Assembly: GCA_024398475.1 (NCBI GenBank)
Contig: JAKSJB010000008.1
Location: 20,502-84,501 of the forward strand
Direction of reading: 5' to 3'
DNA from: Bacteroidaceae bacterium
GTDB lineage: Bacteria; Bacteroidota; Bacteroidia; Bacteroidales; Bacteroidaceae
DNA: 64,000 bases
Shown here: positions 26,055-36,571 of the stretch, piece after piece
How the letters are laid out: each line of letters begins with the position of its first letter
Numbering within the stretch: the stretch's first letter is position 1
Notes under the pieces: generated by a model
Databases searched by the model: none
Told to the model about the DNA's origin: nothing
The model's input: the letters and a program-made list of their open reading frames with translations, nothing else
Position numbers and translations under genes: made by a program

Positions 26055-27122
26055 TTACAAAATTCCCTTACTAGATGGCAACTGGAAGTTGTGAATGTCA
26101 CGTCTACTTGCCATTTTTATTGATTTTCCCAAGGCCTTGAAAATCCCTTCAATCTTGTGGTGCTCGTTGTCTCCTTCGGCCTTAATGTTCAGGTTCATCT
26201 TGGCTGCATCCGAGAATGACTTGAAGAAATGAAGGAACATTTCCGTAGGCATGTCTCCGACATATTCACGATGGAATTCAGCATCCCACACCAACCAGGC
26301 ACGTCCTCCGAAGTCCAATGCCACTTGACAGAGACAATCATCCATCGGCAGCAGGTAACCATACCTCTGTATGCCACGTTTGTCACCGAGAGCCTTGAGG
26401 ATACATTCGCCAAGCGCAATACCTGTATCTTCTATCGTGTGATGTTCATCAACATTCAGGTCTCCTTTGACTTTGATATCCAAATCCACGCTGCCGTGTT
26501 TTGAAATCTGTTCAAGCATGTGGTCGAAGAATCCCAGCCCCGTAGATATGCAACTTTTACCGGTTCCGTCAAGATTGACCTTGATGGCAATATCCGTCTC
26601 CTTCGTAGTTCTTGTTACTTCAGCAGTACGCTGACCGGCATAAACTATTTCAGCAATCCTGTCCCATCCATCAACATTGTCTCCGAGAATAAGCGATTTG
26701 CATCCAAGATTCCTTGCCAGTTGTGCATCGGTCTGTCTGTCACCTATAACATATGAGTTCAGAAGGTCATAATCGCCGTTGAGATATTGTGTCAGCATTC
26801 CAATGCCGGGTTTTCTTGTCGGAAGATTATCTTCAGGGAAAGAACGGTCAATATGTATGGCATCGAATTCCACACCTTCACCCTTCAATGTGTTCAGCAT
26901 TAAATCCTGAAGTTGATTGAAAATTTCTTCTGGATAAAGATGAGTACCCAAGCCGTCTTGATTAGTGACCATCACAAGTTCATAATCAGTATGCTCACGT
27001 ATAAATGCAAGATTGCTGATTACTTTAGGCAGAAAACAAAATTTCTCAAGACTGTCAACCTGTTCGTCTGCCGGTTCAACTATGATAGTTCCGTCACGGT
27101 CTATGAATAATACTTTTTTCAT
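26055..27122 (-). CDS. hisB: Bifunctional histidinol-phosphatase / imidazoleglycerol-phosphate dehydratase
   Basis: Catalyses steps 7 and 9 of histidine synthesis. The 355-residue protein is the two-domain form. Residues 1-165 are a HAD phosphatase ([13 protein letters not shown] with both Asp; [12 protein letters not shown]). Residues about 170-355 are the dehydratase with the manganese-binding repeats [13 protein letters not shown] and [10 protein letters not shown], and the second set in [11 protein letters not shown]. It is the last gene of the cluster. The fused form is shared by Bacteroidetes and enterobacteria. Confidence 0.95.
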   Translation of the reverse strand: MKKVLFIDRDGTIIVEPADEQVDSLEKFCFLPKVISNLAFIREHTDYELVMVTNQDGLGTHLYPEEIFNQLQDLMLNTLKGEGVEFDAIHIDRSFPEDNLPTRKPGIGMLTQYLNGDYDLLNSYVIGDRQTDAQLARNLGCKSLILGDNVDGWDRIAEIVYAGQRTAEVTRTTKETDIAIKVNLDGTGKSCISTGLGFFDHMLEQISKHGSVDLDIKVKGDLNVDEHHTIEDTGIALGECILKALGDKRGIQRYGYLLPMDDCLCQVALDFGGRAWLVWDAEFHREYVGDMPTEMFLHFFKSFSDAAKMNLNIKAEGDNEHHKIEGIFKALGKSIKMASRRDIHNFQLPSSKGIL

Positions 27123-27155
27123 CTGGATATATTATGATGAATCTGTAATTGATAT

Positions 27156-28205
27156 TTACTGTTTATACTGACGCAGCGCACTCAGCAATTCCGTGTTGTC
27201 CTGTTTTGTACCGATTGTAATTCGCAGACAATTATTACATAATGTAATACGGTTGCGGTTACGTACAATGATACCCCTGTCAACCAAGTAACTGTATATC
27301 CTGTTGGCATCCGTTACTTTTGCCAGGAAGAAGTTCGCATCAGAAGGATATACCTGACAGCAAATTGGCAGTTCCGAAAAAGCCTTCATCAAAGTCTGAC
27401 GCTCTTCAAGTACCAAAACAAGTTGCTTGTGCATTTCCGCAGAATTGGCAAGCACCTCCTTTGCCTGCTGCTGAGTCAGTTTGTTTACGTTGTATGGATA
27501 TTTCACCTTGTTGTAATAACCAATGATTTCCTCAGAAGCAAAAGCCATACCCAGTCGGATAGCGGCACTTCCCCAAGCCTTTGAGAAAGTATTGAATACA
27601 ATGAGATTCGGATATTTGTCTATTTCCGTACGGAACGGACGCTGCTGTGAGAAATCGCTGTATGCCTCATCAATGACCACGATACCCTTGAACTGTTCCA
27701 GCAACTTTTCCATTTCCTCGCGTTGGAGGTCATTGCCGGTAGGATTGTTTGGCGAACAGATAAATATTGCCTTTGTGTGATTATCGCATGCATTGAGTAA
27801 ATCTACAGCCTTAAACTGATAATGCTCATCAAGTTGTACTTTGCGATATTCCACATCATTGATGTTGGCACACACCTCATACATTCCGTATGTAGGATCA
27901 ATTGCTACGACATTATCAAGTCTTGGTTCACAGAAAACCCGATATACCAAATCTATCGCCTCATCCGAACCATTACCGAAAAAAATCTGACTTTCCCGGA
28001 CACCTTTCATAGGAGCAATCAGAGACTTGAGTTCCAACTGCAGAGGGTCAGGGTATCGGTTGATGTTCGTGTCAAATGGGTTTTCATTTGCATCAATACA
28101 CACACGTGCAGTCTTGCCTGCATATTCATTGCGTGCAGAACTGTAAGGTTTCAATGCAAGTATGTTTTTTCTGACGAGTTCGTTCAGGTTGAATTCCTTG
28201 TTCAT
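27156..28205 (-). CDS. hisC: Histidinol-phosphate aminotransferase
   Basis: A PLP enzyme of fold type I, 349 residues. Motifs: [15 protein letters not shown] near residue 75, [23 protein letters not shown], and the PLP-lysine segment [19 protein letters not shown] near 205. The start overlaps the hisD stop by four bases, so the two are translationally coupled. Confidence 0.95.
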   Translation of the reverse strand: MNKEFNLNELVRKNILALKPYSSARNEYAGKTARVCIDANENPFDTNINRYPDPLQLELKSLIAPMKGVRESQIFFGNGSDEAIDLVYRVFCEPRLDNVVAIDPTYGMYEVCANINDVEYRKVQLDEHYQFKAVDLLNACDNHTKAIFICSPNNPTGNDLQREEMEKLLEQFKGIVVIDEAYSDFSQQRPFRTEIDKYPNLIVFNTFSKAWGSAAIRLGMAFASEEIIGYYNKVKYPYNVNKLTQQQAKEVLANSAEMHKQLVLVLEERQTLMKAFSELPICCQVYPSDANFFLAKVTDANRIYSYLVDRGIIVRNRNRITLCNNCLRITIGTKQDNTELLSALRQYKQ

Positions 28206-29452
28206 AATCCGATTTCCTCCATTCTTAATACCATTGCATTCTTATGTGCATCAAGCATTTCGTTTCCAGCCATAGTCGCTACAGTAGGACCGATATTTCT
28301 GATTCCTTCAGCAGTAAGTTCCTGGAATGTAATCTTTCTGCAGAAACTGTCGAGCGACACACCGCTGTAAGCCTTTGCATAGCCACTTGTCGGAAGTGTA
28401 TGATTTGTTCCCGAAGCATAGTCACCGGCACTTTCGCACGAATAATTGCCGAGGAATACAGAACCAGCATTAACCACCTTATCAGCAACTTCCATGTAAT
28501 TCCTGACAGCAAGAATAAGATGTTCAGGTGCATATTCGTTGATAAGTTCCATAGCCTCATCAATAGTATCTACCAGTACCAGCCGGCTCCATTGCAAAGC
28601 CTGTTCTGCAATTTCCTTTCGTGGAAGCAGATTCAACTGACGCTGTATTTCCTTTTCCACGTCATTCTTTAGTTCTGCACTTGTAGTAACCAATACAGCC
28701 TGAGAGTCAATACCATGCTCTGCCTGAGACAGGAAGTCCGCAGCAACAAAAGCAGGATTGGCACTTTCATCGGCAACGATAGCCACTTCACTTGGACCTG
28801 CAGGCATGTCAATGGCAACATCATGCAGGCTTACCTGCTGCTTTGCAGCCATAACGAATTGGTTTCCGGGACCGAATATCTTGCTGACCTTGGATACGGA
28901 TTCCGTACCGTAAGCCATTGCACCGATAGCCTGAACACCACCTATTTTATAAATATTGTCAACACCGGCAATCTTAGCCGCTACAAGAATTGCCGGATGT
29001 AACTTACCTTCCTTGTTGGGAGGTGAACAAAGGACAATTTCCTTGCATCCAGCAATTTTAGCCGGAGTTGCCAGCATAAGTACAGTCGAGAAGAGTGGGG
29101 CAGTACCTCCAGGTACGTAAAGACCGACTTTCTCTATAGCAACCGATTTTTGCCAACAAGTCACACCCTTGCATGTCTCGATGCGTTTGCCCTGAAACTT
29201 CTGAGCAGAGTGGAAAGTGCTGATATTGTCATGTGCAAGAATAAGAGCATCCTTGAGTTCCTTGCTTACAAGTCGTTCGGCTTCGGCAATCTCCTCGCTG
29301 GTCACTTTGAGAGAATCAAGTTGCACCTTGTCGAACTTCAGTTCATATTCCTTTACAGCCTCATCACCACGGAGTTTGATATCCTCAAGTACACCGGAAA
29401 CTATTGCGCTAAGTTCGGCTGCATCCTTATGTGGTCGTTCAATCTTTATCAT
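28202..29452 (-). CDS. hisD: Histidinol dehydrogenase
   Basis: A zinc enzyme that oxidises histidinol to histidine in two NAD-dependent steps. The 416-residue length is normal. Landmarks are [17 protein letters not shown] near residue 115, [46 protein letters not shown] with the zinc-ligand Gln/His, and YAPEHLILA near 325. It lies between a small membrane-protein gene and hisC. Confidence 0.95.
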   Translation of the reverse strand: MIKIERPHKDAAELSAIVSGVLEDIKLRGDEAVKEYELKFDKVQLDSLKVTSEEIAEAERLVSKELKDALILAHDNISTFHSAQKFQGKRIETCKGVTCWQKSVAIEKVGLYVPGGTAPLFSTVLMLATPAKIAGCKEIVLCSPPNKEGKLHPAILVAAKIAGVDNIYKIGGVQAIGAMAYGTESVSKVSKIFGPGNQFVMAAKQQVSLHDVAIDMPAGPSEVAIVADESANPAFVAADFLSQAEHGIDSQAVLVTTSAELKNDVEKEIQRQLNLLPRKEIAEQALQWSRLVLVDTIDEAMELINEYAPEHLILAVRNYMEVADKVVNAGSVFLGNYSCESAGDYASGTNHTLPTSGYAKAYSGVSLDSFCRKITFQELTAEGIRNIGPTVATMAGNEMLDAHKNAMVLRMEEIGL

Positions 29453-29472
29453 ATAATAACAGTACTACATTA

Positions 29473-29739
29473 TTACTGTAGCCTTTTCTGATTCTTTAAT
29501 TTGTCGTAATCACCTAATCCGTATTCCTTGAATGCCTTTTCCTTAGAGTCACCGATACATAACAGGATAATGATTGCCCACCAGAAACCTATGCACCATG
29601 AAAGCAGCAGCCATCCAATTCCACTTCTGCCTCTTGACTTAGCCATGAAGAAAGGTATCAGGGCACATACTAATACAATTATCAGAAATACAACAAATAC
29701 GCTGCTGCCAATAATCGTGTTTAAAGAAGATGTATCCAT
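29473..29739 (-). CDS. Small two-helix membrane protein inside the his operon
   Basis: An 88-residue protein with two hydrophobic segments (about residues 9-32 and 40-62) separated by AKSRGRSGIGW, and a charged C-terminal tail. Similar small superinfection-immunity-like or phosphatidate-related membrane proteins exist, but I cannot name the family. The gene sits 20 bases upstream of hisD and 25 bases downstream of hisG on the same strand, so it is co-transcribed with histidine genes. No link to histidine synthesis is apparent. Confidence 0.65.
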   Translation of the reverse strand: MDTSSLNTIIGSSVFVVFLIIVLVCALIPFFMAKSRGRSGIGWLLLSWCIGFWWAIIILLCIGDSKEKAFKEYGLGDYDKLKNQKRLQ

Positions 29740-29764
29740 AATTGTCAGAATTAAATGTTATTTA

Positions 29765-30622
29765 TTACAAAATCATTTTCTCTATAGGAAGTACAAGAAT
29801 ACCTTCAGCACCGAGTTGCTTGAGTTGACCAATAATCTCCCAGAAGCGCTTTTCGTCGAGTACAGTATGAATACTGCTCCATCCTTCTGTAGCCAAAGGC
29901 ATAACAGTAGGACTCTTGATACCAGGAAGCACCTTTGTGATTTCAGCTACCTTGTCCGAAGGCGCATTCATAAGCACATATTTCTTGTCTTCAGCGGTAC
30001 GTACAGCATCTATACGGAAAAGGAGTTCGTCGAGGATTGCCTTTTTGTCGGGATCGTTTTCAAGGTTCTTGTTACCGATGAGTAATGCTTCACTCTTCAT
30101 TACCACCTCAACTTCCTTCAGATTGTTGCTTACGAGTGTTGAACCGGAACTGACAATGTCGAAAATACCGTCGGCAAGAGCAATACCCGGAGCAATTTCC
30201 ACGGAACCCTGAATGACGTGAATGTCAATATTGAGTCCTTTTTCCTTACTGAAATTGCGGAGGATTTCAGGATAACTTGTCGCAATCTTCTTTCCGTTGA
30301 ACCATTCCAAACCCTTATAGTCGATAGATTTTGGAATAGCCAATGAAAGACGACATTTGCTGAAACCGAGACGCTTGATTATATTTGCTTCAAATCCCCG
30401 TTCCACAAATTCGTTTTCTCCTACAATACCCAAGTCAGCCACACCGTCGGCAACCGTCTGCGGTATGTCGTCATCACGAAGATAAAGTACTTCGATAGGG
30501 AAGTTTGACGATTCAACGAGAAGAGTTCTCTTTGAACTTCCTACTTTTATTCCGGCCTCTGCCAAAAGGTTCATGGTGTCTTCATTCAGACGACCTTTTG
30601 ATTGTACTGCAATACGTATCAT
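29765..30622 (-). CDS. hisG: ATP phosphoribosyltransferase, long form
   Basis: The first and feedback-controlled step of histidine synthesis. At 285 residues it is the long form with a C-terminal ACT-like regulatory domain (about residues 210-285), which needs no HisZ. Marks: IAVQSKGRLNEDT at the N-terminus, LRDDDIPQTVADGVADLGIVGEN, and the PRPP-binding segment GIFDIVSSGSTLVSNNL near residue 155. It starts 32 bases after the rho stop on the same strand, with no terminator visible between. Confidence 0.95.
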   Translation of the reverse strand: MIRIAVQSKGRLNEDTMNLLAEAGIKVGSSKRTLLVESSNFPIEVLYLRDDDIPQTVADGVADLGIVGENEFVERGFEANIIKRLGFSKCRLSLAIPKSIDYKGLEWFNGKKIATSYPEILRNFSKEKGLNIDIHVIQGSVEIAPGIALADGIFDIVSSGSTLVSNNLKEVEVVMKSEALLIGNKNLENDPDKKAILDELLFRIDAVRTAEDKKYVLMNAPSDKVAEITKVLPGIKSPTVMPLATEGWSSIHTVLDEKRFWEIIGQLKQLGAEGILVLPIEKMIL

Positions 30623-30654
30623 TTGCTTTATTTTATGTTGTTATTTGTTTTTTT

Positions 30655-32727
30655 TTATCCATTCATGGAAATAAGGAACTCATCGTTGTTGTCAGTCCTT
30701 TGCATAAGGTTGAGAACAATATCCATAGCCTCGTTTGAAGTCATGTCTGCAATATGCTTGCGGAGAATCCACATACGGCGTACCGTGTTAGGATCCTGAA
30801 GCAAGTCATCACGACGTGTACTTGAAGCCACGAGATTGACAGCAGGGAATACACGCTTGTTGGCAAGAGTACGGTCGAGTTGAAGTTCCATGTTGCCGGT
30901 ACCCTTGAATTCCTCAAAGATCACTTCGTCCATCTTGCTGCCTGTATCGATAAGGGCTGTTGCAATAATAGTAAGCGAGCCTCCGCCTTCGATATTTCGT
31001 GCAGCACCGAAGAAACGCTTAGGTTTTTGGAGGGCATTGGCATCAACACCACCGGTCAGCACCTTACCGCTTGCAGGACTGACTGTATTGTATGCACGTG
31101 CCAGACGTGTAATGGAATCAAGGAAGATCACAACATCATGACCACATTCCACCATTCTCTTTGCTTTCTCAAGAACAAGGTTCGCAATTTTTACGTGATT
31201 TTCGGCAGGAGCATCGAATGTAGAAGCAACCACTTCAGCACTTACAGTTCTTGCCATGTCGGTAACTTCCTCCGGACGTTCATCAATGAGCAACATCATC
31301 AGATAGGCTTCAGGATGATTGCGTGCAATACTGTTTGCGATATCCTTCATCAGCAAAGTCTTACCGGTCTTTGGCTGAGCCACAATCAAGGCACGCTGTC
31401 CCTTACCAATAGGAGAGAACAAATCTACGATACGGCTTGACGGCGTGTCGTTCTTTCCGCTGCAAAGCCTGAATTTCTCATCAGGGAATAAAGGAGTGAG
31501 ATATTCAAAAGGCACACGGTCGCGTACGATAGAAGGATCGCATCCGTTAATCTTCTTGATAGTAGTAAGAGGGAAGAACTTTTCACCTTCACGTGGAGGA
31601 CGAATCGTACCTTCCACCACGTCACCCGTCTTCAGGCCATAATGCTTCACCTGAGCAGGACTTACATAGATGTCGTCTGGTGAAGGCAGGTAGTTGTAGT
31701 CGCTGCTGCGGAGGAATCCGTAATTGTCCGATGTCAGGTCAAGCACACCCGATGTAGTTATGATGTCATTGAAGTCGTATGGTTCAGCAACGGCTTTTTC
31801 GTTATAGCCAAAGTCATTACTGTTGTTACCGGCCCATTGTGGAGCACTTCCTCCCTGTGCTTCCGAATATGACTCATCATTCTCGGCAGCCATGTTGATT
31901 TGCTTGAACTTCTCGAAGAAACTTTGTGGAGAACGTTCTGATGAAACATCCTCATTAGGTATATCTTCAAGAATGATAAAGTCGCTGCCATTGTCAAACT
32001 CATCATTAGCCAACGGTGCCTTAGGCTTGTTTGCAGTTTCCTTTGTTTCAAACGCAGGAGCATTAACATTACTGCCGGAGTCAACATCCTCAATGATACC
32101 TTCAATGATAGATTCCTCATTTTCTTCGGCAGCAGCCTCAGCATCTTCAGCATTCTTCTTAGGACGGCCTCTCTTTTTCTTCTGTACGGCAGAATCCACC
32201 TGTTCGGTTTCTTCGGCATTCTTCTTAGGACGTCCTCTCTTCTTCTTAGGCTGATCTGTTTCGGCATCTTCGCCTGTCATCGTCTGCAGATTGTCAGTTT
32301 CTTCCGATTTATCCTCTTCTGCAGCAACCTCCTTTTCCGCAACCTCCTTTGGCTGCTGCAATTGCATATCCATAGAAGGCATGTTGGAAGATATATTGAT
32401 TGGAGCAGACAGAATCTCCTTTTCTTCCTCGCTGAGGTCTCCGAATAAAGAACGCTCAGAAGGCATCATAGTAGGCTTTTCTATCTTTTTTGCATTTAAC
32501 TTACTTGCAGAATATACATGATCGACAGCCTTCACTCTCTGACGCTTACGCGCAGGCTTTTCGTTTGCAACCTTTTCGGCTGCAGCAGCAATGGCTGATT
32601 TGTCGAGTATCTCGTAAACCAATTCGTTCTCGTTGAATTTCGAAGTGCTTATACCAAACTCAGCGGCAATTTGTTTCAGTTCTTCAATACTTTTGCCGGA
32701 GAGTTGCTCTTTGTTATATCCTTTCAT
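30655..32727 (-). CDS. rho: Transcription termination factor Rho with long charged insert
   Basis: A 690-residue RNA-dependent ATPase. The N-terminal helix bundle ([20 protein letters not shown]) is followed by an insert of about 250 residues, acidic and Lys-rich, with two [10 protein letters not shown]-hook-like repeats. The RNA-binding cold-shock domain ([21 protein letters not shown]) starts near residue 325. The RecA-like motor has Walker [36 protein letters not shown] and TGGVDANAL. The ATG at 32727 is preferred over one 17 codons upstream. Such inserts are usual in Bacteroidetes Rho. A promoter and a leader of about 170 nt precede it. Confidence 0.95.
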   Translation of the reverse strand: MKGYNKEQLSGKSIEELKQIAAEFGISTSKFNENELVYEILDKSAIAAAAEKVANEKPARKRQRVKAVDHVYSASKLNAKKIEKPTMMPSERSLFGDLSEEEKEILSAPINISSNMPSMDMQLQQPKEVAEKEVAAEEDKSEETDNLQTMTGEDAETDQPKKKRGRPKKNAEETEQVDSAVQKKKRGRPKKNAEDAEAAAEENEESIIEGIIEDVDSGSNVNAPAFETKETANKPKAPLANDEFDNGSDFIILEDIPNEDVSSERSPQSFFEKFKQINMAAENDESYSEAQGGSAPQWAGNNSNDFGYNEKAVAEPYDFNDIITTSGVLDLTSDNYGFLRSSDYNYLPSPDDIYVSPAQVKHYGLKTGDVVEGTIRPPREGEKFFPLTTIKKINGCDPSIVRDRVPFEYLTPLFPDEKFRLCSGKNDTPSSRIVDLFSPIGKGQRALIVAQPKTGKTLLMKDIANSIARNHPEAYLMMLLIDERPEEVTDMARTVSAEVVASTFDAPAENHVKIANLVLEKAKRMVECGHDVVIFLDSITRLARAYNTVSPASGKVLTGGVDANALQKPKRFFGAARNIEGGGSLTIIATALIDTGSKMDEVIFEEFKGTGNMELQLDRTLANKRVFPAVNLVASSTRRDDLLQDPNTVRRMWILRKHIADMTSNEAMDIVLNLMQRTDNNDEFLISMNG

Positions 32728-32903
32728 ACTGATAGATTTGTGTTCGTCTTTTGTTTGGGTACAACATTTTGTATTCATTTAGGGGTATTGTCATTCATCA
32801 CATAGAATGAAAGCGTAAAACATACCAATATCTTACAATAGCAAAATGTTACTTGATAAATGTTTTTGGGAATAAATTTCAGATTAAATCCTAAATTTGT
32901 GTG

Positions 32904-32935
32904 CAAAGGTAAAAAGAATAATGATAATTACCAAA
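32904..32935 (-). promoter_or_regulatory. Promoter of rho
   Basis: On the minus strand TTTG (32932-32935) and TACCTTTG (32904-32911) are 20 bases apart, close to consensus. The leader of about 170 nt before the start codon could host Rho autoregulation, as known for rho genes in other bacteria. Confidence 0.75.
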
Positions 32936-32991
32936 ACTTATAACATTTTTTTTAAACTTTCTCAATAAAATCATAATAAATCTTAATCTAT

Positions 32992-33022
32992 TTTGAAATA
33001 TGGGAAATAATTCATAATTTTG
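32992..33022 (+). promoter_or_regulatory. Promoter of the MORN-repeat gene
   Basis: TTTG (32992-32995) and TAATTTTG (33015-33022) with 19 bases between. It is divergent from the rho promoter. Transcription should begin near 33028, giving a leader of about 130 nt. Confidence 0.75.
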
Positions 33023-33035
33023 TCCGTCGAAATTC

Positions 33036-33062
33036 AGGGGGATTATCAGTTTCCCCTTTTTT
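33036..33062 (+). terminator. Terminator-like hairpin just after a promoter (possible attenuator)
   Basis: AGGGGGA (33036-33042) pairs with TTCCCCT (33051-33057, one G-T pair), followed by TTTTT. It lies only about 8-35 nt downstream of the predicted transcription start of the MORN gene, a position expected for an attenuator. Confidence 0.5.
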
Positions 33063-33159
33063 ACAGCCCTAATTTATCCTGAACGAACTAATACCTGTGT
33101 TCCAGGATTGTTATGGTCAGAAATCAAGTCAGTTAATAAACTAATTAAAAGAACTTTTT

Positions 33160-34281
33160 ATGATTAAGAAATATATATTAGGCGTTCTCCTTGTGTCACT
33201 TTCAGTATGCTCCTATGCCCAGAAAGAAGGGGTAGGGCGGTATGTCGCAAAGGACGGATCCGTATACAACGGCGATTTATATAATGGCAAGCCAAACGGC
33301 AAGGGTAAAACCATATTCCTGACAGGCGATACCTACGAAGGTGAATACCTAAAGGGAAAGCGTCACGGATATGGAGTCTATTCCTTTACCGACGGGGAAA
33401 AGTACGAAGGTGATTGGTACGATGACCATCAGCACGGAAAGGGAGTATACACATTTGCCAACGGAAACCGATACGACGGATTCTGGTTCAAGGACTACCA
33501 GGAAGGTGAGGGAACAATGTACTATCACAATGGAGACAGATACGAAGGTACATGGAAGCAGGACCTACGTGAAGGCAGGGGTAAATACACCTGGGCAAAC
33601 GGTGCAATATACCAAGGCGATTGGGTAGGAGACAAGAAGGAAGGCAAAGGCCTGTTCGACTGGGGAGACAAGAGTACCTACTATGGAGATATGCGCAACG
33701 ATATGCGTAATGGATACGGAACCTACTATTACAGCAATGGTGACAGTTATGCCGGTATGTGGCAGAACGACCTAATGTGGGGAAAGGGAATCTATACATT
33801 CGCCAATGGAGACAAATATGAAGGCGACTATGTCAATGGCAAGCGTCAGGGTCAGGGCATCTTTACCTATGCCAACAAAGGCAAGTACGTAGGTGGATTC
33901 AAGAACGGACTTATGGATGGTTTCGGAACCTACACATGGAGCGACGGTTCATCCTATGAAGGCTATTGGGCAGAGGACATGCAGAGCGGAAGAGGTAAAT
34001 ACACATCAAAGGACGGCGATGTGTATGACGGAGAATGGGCAAACGGAGAGATGGACGGTGAAGGAGTACTCCGCATGAAGGACGGAAGCAAGTTCAAGGG
34101 ACATTTCACCAACGGAAAGAAAAATGGAAAATGCATAGAGGAAGATTCCGAAGGCATACGTTTCGATGGTTCATATACCGATGACATGCGCGACGGAGCA
34201 TTCACGGAAAAGGACCGCAACGGAAAGACCCTCCGTAAAGGATTCTACAAGAACGGAGTCGTAGAAGTAGTAAATGAATAA
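33160..34281 (+). CDS. Exported MORN-repeat protein
   Basis: A 373-residue protein with a signal peptide (cleavage near SYAQ, residue 21) followed by about fourteen 23-residue MORN repeats of the type YEGDWxxGxxHGxGxYxFANG, from residue 28 to near the C-terminus. MORN repeats form beta-hairpin arrays that bind lipids or partners. No catalytic domain is attached. It is followed closely by a YhcH-family gene. The exact role is unknown. Confidence 0.88.
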   Translation: MIKKYILGVLLVSLSVCSYAQKEGVGRYVAKDGSVYNGDLYNGKPNGKGKTIFLTGDTYEGEYLKGKRHGYGVYSFTDGEKYEGDWYDDHQHGKGVYTFANGNRYDGFWFKDYQEGEGTMYYHNGDRYEGTWKQDLREGRGKYTWANGAIYQGDWVGDKKEGKGLFDWGDKSTYYGDMRNDMRNGYGTYYYSNGDSYAGMWQNDLMWGKGIYTFANGDKYEGDYVNGKRQGQGIFTYANKGKYVGGFKNGLMDGFGTYTWSDGSSYEGYWAEDMQSGRGKYTSKDGDVYDGEWANGEMDGEGVLRMKDGSKFKGHFTNGKKNGKCIEEDSEGIRFDGSYTDDMRDGAFTEKDRNGKTLRKGFYKNGVVEVVNE

Positions 34282-34290
34282 TTGATTACT

Positions 34291-34737
34291 ATGATAATTG
34301 ATACATTAGAAAATTTTGAGAAATATGTAGGACTCAATCCTCGTTTTCAGCAAGTGTCAGAATATCTGCACACGCACACACTCTCCAACCAACCACAGGG
34401 ACGTCTGGTATTGGACGGAAAGGACCTGTATGTAAACTTTGATCTGGCAAAGGGAAAGACACCTTTGGAGGCAAAACTGGAATCCCACAATGAAATGATT
34501 GACATTCAGATTCCAATATCAACCGTTGAAACAATGGGCTACACGCCACGTCAGTCACTCCCCGAAGCCACATACAACGAAGAAAAGGACATTACCTTCT
34601 ACGACGGAATGGCACAGCAGTACATAACCATCACTCCCGGAATGTTCGTAATCTTCTTCCCCCAGGATGCCCATGCCCCATGTATCTCTACCGAATCATC
34701 AATCCAGAAAGCAATATTCAAAGTAAGAAAATATTAA
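34291..34737 (+). CDS. YhcH/YjgK/YiaL family protein (DUF386)
   Basis: A 148-residue cupin-fold protein of the YhcH/EbgC family, which includes putative sugar anomerases and the beta-galactosidase beta subunit. Landmarks are HTLSNQPQGRLVLDGKDLYV, the ligand-bearing LESHNEMIDIQIPI, and FVIFFPQDAHAPCI near residue 120 with conserved His. An ATG at 34291 is chosen over a TTG three codons upstream. Sugar specificity is unknown; it lies 9 bases after the MORN gene. Confidence 0.88.
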   Translation: MIIDTLENFEKYVGLNPRFQQVSEYLHTHTLSNQPQGRLVLDGKDLYVNFDLAKGKTPLEAKLESHNEMIDIQIPISTVETMGYTPRQSLPEATYNEEKDITFYDGMAQQYITITPGMFVIFFPQDAHAPCISTESSIQKAIFKVRKY

Positions 34738-34770
34738 TTCAGCAACACTATTGTAATTTTCACTTAAAAA

Positions 34771-34812
34771 CAACAAACGGGGGCAGTCGCAGATAACTGC
34801 CCCCGTTTGTTG
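34771..34812. terminator. Strong convergent terminator
   Basis: A perfect 17-bp stem CAACAAACGGGGGCAGT with its complement (34796-34812) and an 8-base loop. On the minus strand it is followed by TTTTTAAG, so it best serves the leucine-rich-repeat gene, and it may also stop the plus-strand transcript. Confidence 0.9.
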
Positions 34813-34829
34813 ATATTGAATTCATTGTA

Positions 34830-36182
34830 TTATTTACTATTCCCATTTACATACTTCTTCACACCATTGATGATGTAGAAACCGGATTTGACTATTGAAT
34901 CAACCTTCCTACCGTCGAGAGTGTGAATCTGCAGGTTTCCGTCTGAAGTGATGATACCGTTCATTCCGGCAGCAATACGTGCATTCTCCAAGTCGGTCTT
35001 CAGTTGCCTGATAATTGCATCAACAGCAGCCATGTTGTCGGAAAGCGACTTACTCTGGTCATATTCAAGTCCTTCAATCTCTTCCTTTGCACGTGTGATG
35101 ATGGCAAGTATCTCCTGTGAATCATCAGGTTTAGCCAAAGCATCAGCATCACTCTTCCTTGAATTCCTGTAAGTATTAAACGCCAGCTTGTTTGCCCAGA
35201 GTTCTTCTGCTTCACGTTGTGCCTTCACATCTGATTCAAGTTTGGTTATGATTGCATCAACAGCCTTTTTGTTATCGTCCAATGACAAACTTTCATCGTA
35301 AGTCAAAGCATCAATAGCAGACTTTGCATTGGTAATCAGAGTTAATACAGCCTGTGAATCACCTTTCTTTGCTAAATTTTCAGCATCAGCCTTTTTAGCG
35401 TTTTTATATTCCTCAAATGCTTTTTTATTCGCAAGAAATTCCTCGTCTTCATATTCCTGAATATTTTGGAAATCTTCCCAAACAGGAGCAGGCTTATACA
35501 ACGTAGAAGTACCTTTTGGTACATAAAGGATACAATTTGTTTTATCAATATTTTCAAATGTATAGGTTCGTATAGAAAGAGGTCGTGACCAACTAACAAA
35601 TATTGAAGTCAAACCGGAACAGCCGAAGAATGCCCAATCTCCAATACTTTTAACGGAATTTGGAATGGTGATGGAAGTCAAGCCGGTACATTCTTCGAAT
35701 GCCCCATCTCCAATACTTGTAACGGAATTTGGTATGGTAATTGAAGTCAAGCCGGAACAATCATAGAATGCATCAACTCCAATACTTGTAACGGAATTTG
35801 GAATGGTAATTGAAGTCAAGCCGGAACAGCCAGAGAATGCATTACTTTCAATACTTGTAACTAAATTTGGAATGTCTATTGAAGTCAAGCCGGAACAGCC
35901 ATGGAATGTCCCCCCTCCAATACTTGTAACGGAATTTGGTATGGTAATTGAAGTCAAGCCTGAACAATATTTGAATGCATATTTTCCAATACTTCTAACT
36001 GAATTTGGGATGGTAATTGAAGTCAAGCCGGAACAGCCAGAGTATTTGCAACTTATTGTGTACCAATTTGTTTTGATTAAAACGGTGGAAAAGTGATTAC
36101 ATGGATTTAATGGAGGATGAGAATGACGAAGATTTAACGTATTTAACTTTTGTAAACCACAAAAAATAGAGATGGTGTGCAT
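34830..36182 (-). CDS. 3' fragment of a BspA-like leucine-rich-repeat surface protein gene, split by the mobile element
   Basis: The open frame encodes 450 residues, but only the part below 36,038 belongs to the original gene; the first 48 codons are element sequence and lack a signal peptide. About seven 23-residue repeats ([17 protein letters not shown] type) come first. Then follow two helical repeats of about 70 residues with [20 protein letters not shown] and [20 protein letters not shown], which resemble FIVAR-type modules. The end, [19 protein letters not shown], is a type A sorting domain for type IX secretion. BspA proteins are surface adhesins. The missing 5' part matches the repeat gene at 63,073 to the right edge. 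Confidence 0.85.
   Translation of the reverse strand: MHTISIFCGLQKLNTLNLRHSHPPLNPCNHFSTVLIKTNWYTISCKYSGCSGLTSITIPNSVRSIGKYAFKYCSGLTSITIPNSVTSIGGGTFHGCSGLTSIDIPNLVTSIESNAFSGCSGLTSITIPNSVTSIGVDAFYDCSGLTSITIPNSVTSIGDGAFEECTGLTSITIPNSVKSIGDWAFFGCSGLTSIFVSWSRPLSIRTYTFENIDKTNCILYVPKGTSTLYKPAPVWEDFQNIQEYEDEEFLANKKAFEEYKNAKKADAENLAKKGDSQAVLTLITNAKSAIDALTYDESLSLDDNKKAVDAIITKLESDVKAQREAEELWANKLAFNTYRNSRKSDADALAKPDDSQEILAIITRAKEEIEGLEYDQSKSLSDNMAAVDAIIRQLKTDLENARIAAGMNGIITSDGNLQIHTLDGRKVDSIVKSGFYIINGVKKYVNGNSK
36033..36038. repeat. Left attachment junction (attL)
   Basis: ACAGCC occurs here and at 63079-63084. Left of it the leucine-rich-repeat coding pattern is intact; right of it the pattern is lost abruptly. 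These six bases encode Gly-Cys of the repeat on the minus strand. Confidence 0.75.
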
Positions 36183-36366
36183 ATTTTATGCAGAAGTTAT
36201 TCATGCAAGGAATAACTCTGGCTATATCCGCTCTTTTATTGCCTACAAGGCACAAAAACTCTTAATAATCTCAAAAAACACATTCATAAATGTCATTTTT
36301 GTGTAAAAGTTCTTTTGTTGTCGATTATTTTGTGTATCTTTGCGTTCAAATTAAAGATATTTGTAA
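36039..36366. other. Left end of the element, non-coding
   Basis: No supported gene. It holds the inner half of the att core (GTATTT at 36042), a palindrome AGTTATTC/GAATAACT at 36195-36217, and the promoter of the XRE gene. The element-derived start of the truncated repeat gene falls here but codes for nothing recognisable. Confidence 0.6.
36314..36342 (+). promoter_or_regulatory. Promoter of the XRE-DUF1016-caspase-OLD-UvrD operon
   Basis: TTTG (36314-36317) and TATCTTTG (36335-36342) with 17 bases between, ending 24 bases before the XRE start codon. No other clear promoter is seen before the helicase stop at 43,027. Confidence 0.7.
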
Positions 36367-36567
36367 ATGAAAGATTTGAATCGCATCAAAGTTGTACTCG
36401 TCGAAAAGAAACGGACGGCGAAATGGCTTGCAGAGGAACTTGGTAAAAATCCCGCTACAGTCAGCAAATGGTGCACCAACGTATCACAACCTGACCTATA
36501 CACATTAGACAAGATAGCAACACTGCTTGATATTGACAAGCGAGAGCTCATAACAGGTAAAGATTAA
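36367..36567 (+). CDS. Small XRE-family helix-turn-helix regulator
   Basis: A 66-residue protein that is almost only a helix-turn-helix domain: TAKWLAEELGKNPATVSKWC forms helices 2 and 3, and LYTLDKIATLLDIDKRELI the rest. It heads the defence operon with four bases to the next gene. Such solitary XRE proteins often repress their own operon; that is inference. Confidence 0.85.
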   Translation: MKDLNRIKVVLVEKKRTAKWLAEELGKNPATVSKWCTNVSQPDLYTLDKIATLLDIDKRELITGKD

Positions 36568-36571
36568 AGCT

